DNA from: Chaetomium olivaceum | Taxonomy: Eukaryota; Ascomycota; Sordariomycetes; Sordariales; Chaetomiaceae | Assembly: GCA_039881045.1 (NCBI GenBank) | Contig: JAYWVB010000005.1 | Span: 1,162,732-1,226,731, forward strand | DNA: 64,000 nucleotides | Reading direction: 5' to 3' | Shown: positions 12,066 to 22,706 of the stretch, in pieces | Position numbering within the stretch: position 1 is the stretch's first letter | Layout: the number at the start of each line of letters is the position of its first letter | The notes under the pieces: generated by a model | The model's input: only the letters and a program-made list of their open reading frames with translations | Told to the model about the DNA's origin: nothing | The model's database searches: none | Program-made: the position numbers and the translations under genes

Positions 12066-13070
12066 TCACAGCAACAGCGCCACAAAGCCGACAACAACGG
12101 CCCCCATGCCAAGCTCTGTCGCGGCCACACCACCCGTGGCTACCGTGCCTGTCGCAGAGCTCGAGGGCGTGGTCGGCGTTGTGGTACCGGCCGGGGTGGT
12201 GCTGTCTGGGGCGTCGTACTTGCTGCAGACGGCGTCTTGCGCGAGTGGGCAGCTCTGGTCGATGCAGATGGCTTGCAGCTGGGCGCCCTGGCTCTTCACG
12301 ACCTCCATGGGCGGGGCACAACGGAGGCCAAACAGCTGTTCCAAGGCCATACCAACGCCCTCGAGATCATCTTTGGCGACGCCGAAGGAGGCACCAGCCA
12401 GAGCAACCTGCTGGACAAAATAGCCCAGTTCAGCGGGCTTCAGGTTCATAAACTTGTGTACTTTGAACATGGAGGGGTTGCCTTCGTATGTGGGGAAGGC
12501 AGCCATCCCCTGCGTGGAGCAGCCGAGAAGGGTGCCAAAGAATTGGTACAGGTGGGTAAGAAGCTTGCTATACTTGGGGTTAGACTGTGAAGCGGAACGT
12601 AGTTTGAGATTTGGACGCACTATTGCTTGGAGTTCTCGTCATCGGCAGCCTTGTTCTGCTTCAATGGGGCGGCACCTCCGCCATCGAGGAAGTTGACCGA
12701 CGTTCCGGAGCCGCCGCCGCGGTTGGTGCTGTTGAGCGTACCATCAAAGTAGGGTAGGAGGTTGACGTTTGTGCCATTGTAGATGCCTTCGGCGAGAATG
12801 CCGGGCACGGCTATGCCGACGTTTGGCTGGGTGTCTACAAGAGCCATACTCGTTAGGGGGCGATAAACGACGAACCCTAAAAAACGACTTACAGTTTCCG
12901 ATGACTACCGTGTTTACCAACGCGACCAGGAGACTATACTGGTTGTCAGCCGTATTGTTTTTGAACAGCGCGGTTGTGTAATAGTCGCAAATCGATGTGT
13001 CTGAGGGCCGTTGCGCAGCGGCATTGGCAACGACGGCGGAAATGGCCAAGATAACCTCGGTGAAGCGCAT
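12066..13070 (-). CDS. Secreted GPI-anchored protein of unknown function
   Basis: Three exons (13070-12893, 12834-12621, 12567-12066) joined across a 58-bp and a 53-bp intron give 297 residues. Both introns have CTAAC branch-like sites and GT/AG ends. The protein has a signal peptide (MRFTEVILAISAVVANAAA), a globular ectodomain with about nine cysteines, a Ser/Thr-rich stalk (TTPAGTTTPTTPSSS) and a hydrophobic C-terminus (AVVVGFVALLL) with no charged tail, the layout of a GPI-anchored wall or membrane protein. N-glycosylation sequons (NNT, NGT, NST) occur in the first half. The reading frame is consistent across all three exons. I do not recognise a domain with known activity. Confidence 0.8.
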
Positions 13071-14358
13071 GATGGATGGAAGCACAAATGTGTCGTAGAG
13101 TAAGCCTAAGTCGTAGAGTGACGAAACAGGTATTCGGTGGCCGAGAGGCGGCAAGCGATATATACATATGATGCTGGAAAGCCCAAGTCCCCCAAGACTT
13201 CTCGACATGCGGCAGTGTTCCCTTCGACGCTACCAACCTCCCTCGGAGCATCGCCAGAGGTGTTTCCGGACTCAATGTCATCACCAGACGTCCTGGCGAT
13301 GAGAGTGGGTATTCCTCCCACCAAGGCTGGCGCCTGCAACTACGCAGCCAATGAAGCAAACATGATTTCCAAGATTCTATCTACTTAGGGTTAGGTGGAC
13401 TTTTTTCTCCGAGGAGGCGTGTACTCGATGGCATGCACGGCCGGCTAGGCCATCGAATGTCGTAGAGGAGGAGGGGCTTTCCTTGATTATTGCCATCAGG
13501 TTGTTTTGGGAAAACGCCACGTCCCAAAGCTGCATAGCTTAGCCCCAAGCTGTCGCTCATTTCCTAAAGCAGCCCTCATCTCGGAGCTAGACGTTCGGCT
13601 GCCCACTGTTCCGGCGGGAGTGACTTACCCGTCTAGCCGGCTTCCCAATGCAGAGGCTTCCAGCTCAGTGCTCTCGGCACGCCGGCATGCCGACGCTAGG
13701 GGGCACAATTGGCACTTGGGAGGATAAATCATGATAATCGGGTTCTGAGCTTGCCACGTGCCCGTCATCCTTCGAAGGTTCAATTCGGTCCAGACCACGA
13801 CGCTACAAGTGGACCGAGACAAAGGTCAATCTTCGTCCAACCACTAAAACAATTGATAGTGCGGGATCGTGTTTCCCGGCGCGGATCCTTTAAGATATTG
13901 ACAAACAATGCTCTCTTCTGATGTCGAAAGAGTACCTGCAAACGACATGACGATTCGACCGCAAGCGACCAAGTCCCAAGAGATTATAAGCTGGGATTAA
14001 CCCAAGTACACACGGAGCAAAAGAAATCGATCTCAAGAATATAAGTACGCCATCATCCCGGGTGACTTGTCTAAAGCCGCGATTTACGCAACAGATTTGC
14101 ATTGGAGGCTGGCTCGTTCTGCCGACGGATGTCATGGCGCGGGCCCTGGCGAATGATCCATTCACGGCTGCAACTATTGCAGGATGGGGAGTAAACTAGG
14201 AATCCTAGAAAGCAAACTGAGACCGGCATTTACCTGGCTGACAAGATAACGGCCGACGGGTTACATAGGGTTAACGATCATCAGAAACCAAAAATGTTTT
14301 CAAGGGCCCATTCAGATTCTTAGGGTTATAAAGCCACCTGTTTTTCTAAGTAACCCTG
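13071..14358. other. Intergenic boundary left of the biosynthetic cluster
   Basis: About 1.3 kb between the GPI-protein gene and the 3' end of the P450. No gene is supported. It contains a near match to the 13-bp tag at 13381-13393 and a related TAAGTAACCC just before the P450 stop codon at about 14347-14356. Confidence 0.5.
13381..13393 (-). repeat. 13-bp telomere-like tag (one mismatch)
   Basis: Minus strand TAACCCTAAGTAG. Lies between the GPI-protein gene and the cluster. Confidence 0.7.
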
Positions 14359-15997
14359 TTATTTCCCACTCCCCCGTCGAATCATCATGATCTCGGCAGT
14401 CTCGCTCGGCATGTTCATCGCACCTTTTAGGGCGTTCTTCGGGCGGCCCACCGCGTGGTCGACCAGCTTGAGATCAAACGTCTCCAGAAGATGCATCGTG
14501 ATGCACTTGATAACCGCGCTTGCAAAAAAGCGGCCCGGGCAGGCCTGGCGACCATAGCCAAAGTGCATCTGCTGCGGGGACGTGGTGGTGAACTGTTTCG
14601 CATACATGCTATCCTCGTCGGCAGTGCGCTGCTCATGGAATCGGAACCCCTGAAACTGCAGCGGGTCTTTATAGACATTGCCGTCAAGTGAGATCATGGC
14701 TGCTGGCGCGAGAATATGTGTCCCTGCTGGCAGCACGAGGCCCGACGACAGCTGTATTTCACGGCGCACTAGCCGCGAGAACGTCGTCAGCGTGCCGGGG
14801 TTCATACGTTGAGACTCCTTCATGAAGGAGTCAAGCCTGCTAAGGCTGTTGACCAGAATCGCTTGTTTCTCAGTGAACCCGCCATACTTGGCCTTGGCCG
14901 CCGCGTACTCTTCCCTCAGGGGAGCGATGTACTCGGGTCTGGCCGCCAAGTCAAACACAATGTTGGTCAGGGTGACGGTGGCGGCATGCAGCGCCGCAAA
15001 GTTCATCATGAGGCATAGCTCAGCCACGTTAGCATCGCTGCGCGGTGGTACTGTTTTTGCTGCCCCCTCCGCCAGCCAGTATACCATGTCCTGCGGTTTC
15101 ACGTACTGCTCGCCGGCAGCCTCGGCCCGAGCCTTCTCGGCACGGCGCCGTGCGATCATGGGCACGATGAGCCTGCGCGCGTTTTCTTGGTGCCGCCATA
15201 CGCGCCGGATTCCCGGGACGAGACCACGCGCCACAATGGGCCGCATGAACAGCGAGTACTTTTTCAGCTGCCAGCCCCCAACGAAGACATCCTCGACGAA
15301 ACTGACCATAGTGCTAAGCCAGTACTCGTCACGGCTGAGCTCGGGGCCCACTATCATCAACGAGATGACGAGGGCCATGGTGCGAAACATGCTCGGCCAG
15401 ACCTTGACTGGCGTCCATTCCGGACATCTGGGCCATTCCGTCGCAAGGGCATGCTCGATTTCCTTGTGGATGTTGGGCAGGAGGTTGCCTACACTGAGGT
15501 TAACCCCAAGTAAATAGTAATCCCCAAGGTCTCTCACCAATGTTCCTGGTCAGGTCGGTAAGAATGGTGTGTGCCTCGAGTTCGTCTGCGATGCGAAGCC
15601 ATTCATAGTCGCCGATTATGCGTTTCTGACTGGCCGAGTGAAAGTCCAAAGCGTCGGTTCCCAGAGCGTTCAACTCCTCCAGGTACTCGGGAGAGATGAT
15701 GACGATGTAGCCGTCGATTCCCCATACTTGAAAAGCACCTTTATTGTACAGCCCCTTGAACCTTTCATAGCCCTGTTCTAGAATCTCCTTGAAGTGGTAC
15801 AGGTAGTACTCGGCAGCTCCGTCGAAGTCTTTTCCGCGGAGGTTTATCACCGGGACGTCCACGGTGGGCGTCTTGAGCCGCCGTAGCTGCACATAGTTGA
15901 TCGCCCAAGGTAAAAGAAAATAGATAATGCCAAGGACAGCTACAAGACGAAAAGTCTCGGGCCGGATCAAAAACGCGACGGTGGTATCGACGAGCAT
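14359..15997 (-). CDS. Cytochrome P450 monooxygenase
   Basis: A membrane-anchored P450 of 529 residues. One hydrophobic segment near residues 18-36 is the ER anchor. The K-helix KESQR (ExxR) is near residue 376 and the heme loop HFGYGRQACPGRFFA near 467, with the cysteine ligand present; the I-helix reads HAATVT, as in the CYP503/CYP68-like oxidases of fungal secondary metabolism. A single 49-bp intron (15537-15489, GTGAGA...GTGTAG) joins the exons in phase 1. That intron contains an exact 13-bp telomere-like tag. The gene is divergent from the 2OG oxygenase, with a 370-bp shared upstream region. Its likely role is oxidation of the cluster product or precursor; the substrate cannot be inferred. 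Confidence 0.93.
15501..15513 (+). repeat. 13-bp telomere-like tag inside the P450 intron
   Basis: TAACCCCAAGTAA, exact. In the P450 sense strand it reads TTACTTGGGGTTA and supplies the region just before the acceptor. Confidence 0.85.
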
Positions 15998-16367
15998 CTT
16001 GCAGGTGATGATGAAATTCCGTTACTTAGGGTCTATTGGCATTTATTGCCGGCAAACACTGCATGTAACCGCGGGATCCGCTTGCATAGCCCGAGGAATC
16101 ATTTCTTGAGTTGAGGTAAGCATCACTTTGACAGCATGACATGAGTCTTAGAAGTTAGGGTTACTACACGGCATGATCCTCCATCTCGGCTCGGCTTACT
16201 CACAGCTCCATCTTACGTGAGCATCACCCCAGAGATCGGAGAGACGTCCGAAGACGGACTGTCGGTCAAGCTTAAAAAATAACCCCAAGATCTCGACAAG
16301 AGGGAAACGGGCTCAAGCAGCAACTTCTCATATTCTCCCTACACGCTGACAAGACAACCGACTCGCC
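15998..16367. promoter_or_regulatory. Shared promoter of P450 (-) and 2OG oxygenase (+)
   Basis: A 370-bp divergent region that must drive both genes. It holds a tag-like element 25 bp upstream of the P450 ATG (16022-16034) and a rotated form TTAGGGTTACT at 16155-16165. I cannot assign a regulator binding site. Confidence 0.65.
16022..16034 (-). repeat. 13-bp telomere-like tag (two mismatches) in P450 5' leader
   Basis: Minus strand AGACCCTAAGTAA, 25 bp upstream of the P450 start codon. Confidence 0.6.
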
Positions 16368-17499
16368 ATGACCATCCCAGTGATTGACGCCGCCGCCCTT
16401 ACGGGGGGCGACGAGCAGCAACTCGCCGTGTTCAGGGCAAAGCTTTTGGATGGGTTGAAAACATACGGCTTCGTCAAGCTCATCAACCACACCGTCCCGG
16501 TTCCACTTGTGGCTGAGACGTTCGACCAGGTTTGTTCGGTGCCCCCCGGGTGTGGTATCCGCAAAAGCTCACGTCAGCCGCTGTAGATCAAGAAATTTTT
16601 CAAGCTGCCGCTCAAGGAGAAGTTGGCCATCGTGAATGACCGCACCCAGAACCAGCAGAGGGGGTGGTGCACACCGGGAGAAGAGAAAACATGGTACCTG
16701 GAGAGTAACAACGGGGAGATCAAGGAGCCCAAGTTCAGTGATAGCAAGGTATGTAAGCGTAACCGGAGAACTGGCCCTAAGCTAACCGACATTCTTTTGC
16801 GCCGCAGGAGAGCTTTGACTGTGGCCACCCAAATGACAAATTATTTCCGAATAAGTGGCCGTCGGAGCAGGCCCTACCTGGCTATCAAGACACCATGGAG
16901 CGCTTCTTCATGTCCTGCGGGGACCTTACCCTTGTTCTCCTGACCCTGATCGCGGAGGAAATGCAGTTCAACAGGGACTTTTCACCTCGCGCTGCACCAA
17001 CGAGGCGAGCACGATTCGAATTAACCACTTCCCAGTGGTCGACAAGGCCGTGCTCGATCGTGGCGACGTCAGCCGCATCTGGCCCCACAACGACTTTGGC
17101 ATCATCTCGCTGGTGTTCCCCGACGTGACACCGGGGCTGGAGTATGAGGACCGCGCCAACCCAGGTACCTTCATACCCATGCCCTATGAGTCGGACCAGG
17201 AGGTTGTCGTCATTGTGGGCGAGACACTGCAACGCTGGACGAACGGGGGCATTCGCGCGGGGCTTCACCGTGTCAACCGGCCGTTGGACGTGCAAGGGGA
17301 CCTTGTCCCCGAGCGCTGGAGCCTTGTGTACTTCAACAAGGCGGATCGGCACGCCAGCGTGGGCCCGCTTGACGAGATGCTCGCCGACGGGTCGAAGCCC
17401 GTCTATGAGCATCTTACCGCCCTCGAGTACCAGGGCCTCCGCAATGCTACCCATTACCCCAAAGAGGCAGCTCCGGAGCCGGTTGCCGCCACGGCCTGA
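16368..17499 (+). CDS. 2-oxoglutarate/Fe(II)-dependent oxygenase (one frameshift)
   Basis: An isopenicillin-N-synthase-like non-heme iron oxygenase. Exons 16368-16529, 16587-16748 and 16808-17499 are joined across 57- and 59-bp introns in phase 0; the first two exons are both 162 bp. The iron-binding HxD (WPHNDFG) is near residue 201, the distal histidine in GLHRVNRP, and the 2OG-binding arginine in RWSLVYF. The N-terminal DIOX_N region (MTIPVIDAAALTGG) is typical. Within exon 3 the frame changes at the TTTT run at 16979-16982; one missing T would explain it. The protein would be about 340 residues. It is divergent from the P450 and convergent with the transporter. A hydroxylation, desaturation or ring-forming step in the cluster pathway is likely. 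Confidence 0.88.
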
Positions 17500-17891
17500 G
17501 CGGCGCAGCACGCAACACAGCCTTCGCTTGACGAGAGAGTGGAGCATGGAGGTGTGGAAGCTGTTTAGGATTCCCACGAATAGATTAGAGTATTCGAGCA
17601 TGATCTAGAATGCGACCGCATGAAAATTGTGCAACCATGCAATATACACTCTGCACTCCTACCATGACTCTTGCATCACGACGCCCTGGCGCATGCAGGG
17701 GTCGTATCAGTAATCTCATCCTTCGACGCAAGTTCCGAATGCGACACCAATTAGGCTTGGATACAGACGCGCCAGAGGAGTTTTCGAGTACGACGTTATT
17801 TCAGTGAGACGGGGGAGCAGGTAGCTATCGGAAAAGGAAGCGGCTTGAGCGTAAGATAACCCTAAGTAATCGTTTAGACACGGCCAACTTC
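17500..17891. other. Convergent intergenic region
   Basis: Lies between the 3' ends of the 2OG oxygenase and the MFS gene, so should contain both terminators. An exact 13-bp tag is at 17857-17869, 23 bp from the MFS stop codon. Confidence 0.6.
17857..17869 (+). repeat. 13-bp telomere-like tag between convergent genes
   Basis: TAACCCTAAGTAA, exact. Confidence 0.85.
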
Positions 17892-19276
17892 TCATTTAAA
17901 GTACCCCAGTTTACGCCCAAGCACACAACTCCCGCTCAACGCGGCGGTAATGCCCGTAAACACGATGAGGATACCGTAACCACTGCCATACCCATATGCT
18001 AGAGTCCCCTTCCAGTGGTCCACGCGCAGCAGAGCCTCGCTTAGAGGGCCCGAGATGACGTTACCGATACCGCGACCGGTCGAAATCCAGGCTAGCACGG
18101 TGCTGGCGTCCGCCGTGGTCTCAGACCGCTGCACGGCCTTGACCATGCCGGACCAGGTAGCCACCCAGGCGCCGGCAAAGATACCGTAGATGACGGAAAA
18201 GACGAACAGGGGCGCAACCGAGCCAGAGAAGCCCCAGAGCAGAAAGATGCTGAAGCTGGAACCGACAGCGCATGCCAGGCAACATGTCGTCACATGCCAG
18301 CGATCGATGATGAAACCCATCAAGATACATCCCAGAACAGACGCAATGTTGTATACCACGACTGTGAGCGCTCCCACGCTCTGCGTCGCCCCGATCGATC
18401 TGGCGTACATTGGCAGGTACAGGGTCGGTAGGAAGAAGCCCAAACCTTGCACCGTGTTGGCCAGCTGCAGGGCGGCAAACGCGCCTGTCTTCATGAAACG
18501 CATCCCGACCTGGCTGCGCAGCGATCTTTGGCGATCCGGCTCGACGCGTGGCTTCATGTAATAGACGAAGGCGCCAGACAGCACCACGACGGCCACCGCG
18601 AGCGCCCTCAGGGTGGTCCGAAAGTCGAATGACTGAAGCAGCCTCTCCGTCACGATGGGGAGGATAGTGCCTCCTAGACCGGTTCCACCAAGCATGATGC
18701 CAAAGGCAATCCCTTTGCGCTTGTCATACCAGTCCGACAACAAAATAAGACACGTGGAGTAGGACAGGCTGCCTCCGAGCCCATAAAGAATACCCTGTGT
18801 GAGGATCAGGTGTGTAACCGTCGTCGCGAACGAACTGATGGCCAGGGCGAGCCCCATGATGATAATGCCGAGGGCGCAGAAGCTGCGAATATGCTGCTTG
18901 TAGGCCTGCACAAGGGCAAACACCAGAGGAAGGTCGAGGTACAGCATTCCCAAGGAACATGTCCCGACAATGGCGAGGTTGTCGGAGCCATCAAACGGCC
19001 CATGGGTGCTGTAATAGTCGTTGAAGACGCCGTATGTGAACGGGAGTCCTGCGCGATGCTCGTTAGACTACTGGAACTTTGGGTTACTTGGGGTTAGGAC
19101 GCACCCCAGACTACTGCCTCCAACACGCAACACGAAGCGAGGAAGAGGTAGGCATCCTTTCCTCGGTCTGCTGGCGGCGGCGGCTTTGCGTTGATCGACT
19201 CGTGAGATCCCTGTGCGCTCTCTACCAGCGAGGTCAAGCCTGCTCCTTGCTGGTCGTGATTCGACTTTTCTGACAT
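17892..19276 (-). CDS. MFS transporter, monocarboxylate-porter type
   Basis: A 442-residue major facilitator of the fungal MCT group (SLC16-like), with a charged cytosolic N-terminus (MSEKSNHDQQGAG) and about twelve hydrophobic helices. Two exons (19276-19105 and 19048-17892) are joined in phase 1 across a 56-bp intron, giving the typical segment FTYGVFNDYYSTHGPF in the first extracellular loop. Such proteins carry organic acids across plasma or organelle membranes and are common in fungal metabolite clusters. The intron contains an exact 13-bp tag. Tandem with the isopropylmalate dehydratase gene on the same strand. It may move an acid precursor or the product; direction cannot be read from sequence. 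Confidence 0.92.
19084..19096 (-). repeat. 13-bp telomere-like tag inside the MFS intron
   Basis: TTACTTGGGGTTA on the + strand, exact. In the gene sense it reads TAACCCCAAGTAA, 8 nt after the 5' splice site. Confidence 0.85.
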
Positions 19277-19858
19277 TGTGAATGAAAAGGCAACGATGGG
19301 ACCGGGGGGCGCGTTGGTTCGTTCCAGAAGAGGACTGGCAGCAATTAATTATGCAGCGGCGACGGGGGAGCTGACCCTCCCCTTCTGATGCTCTTGACGA
19401 AAAACGGGCGCCTTTGCGGCGCTGCAGCTGGGCAACAAGTCCGCCAAGGGATGCAACGGCAGCTGTGCAAGCAGATCATCCCCAACGAATCGAACCCTCA
19501 GTAACGAACTGGCTTGGTGGGAGCTGAAACACAGTGCAACGGTCCGGAATGCCCGTGGATCCGGGATGACCGAGACCCCGGCCCAGTCAACACAAAGTAT
19601 TCGTAACCAAGGGGCTGACCGCCCCTTCATGACTGTCGTGTCGTCATCCAACCCTAGTCAGCGGCTGTTTGGATGACAGACGTCCGAGGCAGAGACAGCT
19701 CACTTCGAACCCATTTTATTTCATTGTCAGCCTGGACGGAGATTTATTACGGAGATTAACCCTTAGTAACGATCCATTTCCTCAGACGCAGATGGAGCTA
19801 ATACCGACTAGGTAAGCCCCGAGTTATCGGCCCGTGCCGGCAAACGCGGACTAGGGTA
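19277..19858. other. Intergenic: MFS promoter and IPMI 3' region
   Basis: 582 bp without a gene. Holds a variant tag at 19757-19769, about 90 bp beyond the dehydratase stop codon. Confidence 0.5.
19757..19769 (+). repeat. 13-bp telomere-like tag (one mismatch)
   Basis: TAACCCTTAGTAA, downstream of the isopropylmalate dehydratase gene. Confidence 0.65.
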
Positions 19859-22367
19859 TCACCAAGCAAGCTCTTCTTGGGCAAGACCGGGTCGTGCAAT
19901 GCGCCCACTGCGCAGTTTGAGGCGGTCCCAGCCAACGTTCACCGAAGACGTCAGCCATGGCAACGCTTCATCCCTCTCCTTCTCGTACACACCAATATCA
20001 TCAGAGCATCGTAGACTCAAGCCAATCTCGTCCACGCCCGCGAGTAGCATCTCCTTCGGGCCCTTGTCAACACTGAACTTGGCAATTTCGTCCCCTGCCG
20101 CATTGAGGATTTGCTGGGTTGACAAGACAACCTCAACCTCCCGGCCCGCCTCTGCTTCTGCGAGCAGCACGGGGATGTCTTTCTGGTCCACAATAGCTGG
20201 AAGTAGCCCGTTCTTAAAAGAATTTCCGTAAAAGATGTCACCAAACGACGAAGCCAGAACAACCTGGATGCCAAAGTCCAGCAGTGCCCATACCGCATGC
20301 TCGCGCGAGCTGCCGCAGCCAAAGTTGGGCCCTGTGCTGAGCAGGACTTTTGAGTGGTCGTAAGGCCGTCGGTTGAGTACAAATGTCTTGTCCAACGAGC
20401 CATCTGGACGCCAGCGGAGGTTGTAAAATAGCCCGTCGCGGAGTCCGCGGCGGAGGATGGTGGTGCAGAATTGTTTTGGCAAAATGCAATCCGTATCGAC
20501 GTTGGCTCGGTCCAGAGGAGCCACAAGCCCTTTCACCGATGTAAACGGACCAGCGGCGATGGTATCATCACCCACAAACCCCTCGGTCTCCGCAGCGTGG
20601 CTACTGCTTGCCTCTTCCGGCTCGATGGTTTCGGGGTACCGAGGCAAAGTGTCGTCATCCCCTAATCCTGGACCGGCAGCCAAATACTTGCGGACATCGC
20701 CAAGCTTGCCCTCAATGGCGGCGACGGCGGCCATCACTGGGGACATGAGGTGTGTGCGGCCCGCCGTGCCCTGTCGGTTCTCAAAGTTCCGGTTGCTGGT
20801 GCTTGCCGAGCGCTCATACGCCTCAAGTTGGTCTTCGTTCAATCCAACACACATGCTGCAGCCGGCTTCTCGCCACTCGAAACCCGCCGCCCGGAAGATG
20901 TGGTCCAGGCCCTCGCTCTCGGCTTGCTGCTTAACAATCCCCGACCCGGGGACAACATAGGCGCCTTTGATATTGGCGGCGATCCTTCTGCCGCGGAGAA
21001 TACCTGCAGCGGCGCGTAGGTCAGAAAGTCGGGAGTTGGTACACGAGCCGATAAAGACCTTGTCCACGAGGATATCGGTCATTCTAGTCCCCGGCTCCAA
21101 GCCCATGTACTCGAGTGCGCGTCGGCAGTTATCCGCCTTGGATTGGTCTTGGAAATCGTCCGGGCTCGGAACACGGCTCGTTATGGGAGCGACCTGTTCG
21201 GGGGATGTGCCCCAGGATACAATCGGGGCCACCTTGGCCGCGTCAACGTTGAACTGCCGGTCGAACGTGGCTTCTGGGTCGGATGTTAATGTTTTCCAGT
21301 ATGCAACCGCGTCATCCCAGCTGTCACCTCCTGGGACCAGGGGCCGTCCCTTGAGGTATTCGAATGTGGTTTCATCAGGGGCTACCAAACCCGCGCGAGC
21401 GCCAGCCTCGATAGCCTGTGAGGGGGGTGAGGGTTAGTTTTTGATTCTGGAGGGGGAAAACACATACCATGTTGCAGAGAGACATTCGGGCCTCCATGGT
21501 CAGAGCTCTGATCGTCGGCCCAGCAAATTCGATTGCTGCTCCAGTGCCTGCGGCGGTTCCTATCCGAAATGACTCATGAGATGAAGTGTTACAGAGGACG
21601 TTCTGGGTAGCCTCACCTATTTCCCCGATGATGTAGAGCATCAGGTCTTTGGACCCGACACCCTCCGCCAAATCTCCCTGCACCCAAACGAGGATGCTTT
21701 TCCATTTCGTTGTTGAAACGGTTTGCGTTGCAAGGACATGCTCGACTTCGCTTGTTCCAATACCAAATGCTAGACAACCAAAGGCACCATGTGTTGACGT
21801 GTGACTGTCCCCGCACACCACAGTTGTGCCCGGCAAGGTAAAGCCGAGCTCGGGGCCGATGACATGAACAATGCCCTGCGATGCCGAGTTGAGGCCCAGG
21901 TACGGAATCTGGTGCGCTTTGACATTGCGGGCGAGCGTCTCAACCTGGAGCTTCGCCTGGGCCACCTTCATGACCCTTGGCCGAGGGGTTGTTGGGACAT
22001 TCTGAGTGTCTAGAATAAGCAACCATGGTCATTCTGCCACAGATCCATCAGAACCCCACATGATCGCAAGTTGCCAAAGTCAAATCCGGGCGTCTCACAG
22101 GACGCCCTTGAGCCTTGAGCCCAGCGAATGCTTGCTATCCATGCCATCAACTCACTGCGCTCAGCCAAGAACCGAATCCCTTCTTACCGGAGACGAGACT
22201 TCATGGATGAGATGGCGATCTGCAACCTCAAGGTAAGCAATCCGTATCAACAAGACGGGTGGTTGTTCCTCACCAATGTAGAGAAGTACGGCTCCATTAT
22301 CTTTTTGTATGGCGACATGCTCATCAAACAACTTCTCGTAAAGGGTCCTCGGCGTCGGCTTGGACAT
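19859..22367 (-). CDS. 3-isopropylmalate dehydratase (aconitase family)
   Basis: A fused large-plus-small-subunit isopropylmalate isomerase of 744 residues, close to the length of fungal Leu1. Six exons (22367-22274, 22219-22188, 22134-22060, 22001-21617, 21559-21468, 21415-19859) keep frame across five introns of 52-58 bp. The [4Fe-4S] ligands are present: Cys351 in GSCTNSR and Cys412 and Cys415 in GCSMC. CGDSHTSTHGAFG and, in the small domain, GCGSSREHAVWAL mark the substrate site. It isomerises 2-isopropylmalate or a homologous 2-alkylmalate. Lying with an isopropylmalate synthase gene in a metabolite cluster, it is more likely a paralog for amino-acid chain extension (compare HtyD) than the housekeeping gene, but the sequence alone does not settle this. 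Confidence 0.93.
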
Positions 22368-22706
22368 TGTAGCGCACAATACTTGTAACTAACCCTAAGA
22401 TACGCGACACATGCCTGGTAAAGCGTGATGTGAGAGGGACTGTAATATAATACTATCACTCTTCAACCCACCCGAATCACACCGTTACCCATAGTTGACA
22501 CTGGACGACACGACATTCTTCGCACCATGTTACCTTATCTTATGTCAGGATCTGACTCAGTTGGTTTGCCGGGTGCGACACTGCAGGCGATCCCCTGCAC
22601 AACCCCTGCCCCCGTGGAAAACCGGTCCGGTTATTGAGCACACCACTAAGCAAAGCGCCATTCCACGCCCTGCTTCCTTCACGTCCCCGTTGTTTGCTTC
22701 GCCGCC
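22368..22706. promoter_or_regulatory. Shared promoter of IPMI (-) and ABC transporter (+)
   Basis: A 339-bp divergent region. A tag variant is at 22390-22402, 23 bp upstream of the dehydratase ATG. The ABC side is rich in C-runs and CT stretches, as usual in fungal leaders. Confidence 0.65.
22390..22402 (+). repeat. Telomere-like tag (two mismatches) in IPMI 5' leader
   Basis: TAACCCTAAGATA; 23 bp upstream of the isopropylmalate dehydratase start codon. Confidence 0.6.

Noticed and set aside
19480..19510. tRNA gene on the minus strand suggested by GGTTCGATTC
   Set aside because: The flanking bases do not form a T-stem and no acceptor stem or anticodon arm could be drawn.
19859..22367. Dehydratase or IPMS as a self-resistance copy for a leucine-pathway inhibitor
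   Set aside because: Not excluded, but two successive pathway enzymes together fit a biosynthetic role better than resistance, which usually needs one target copy.
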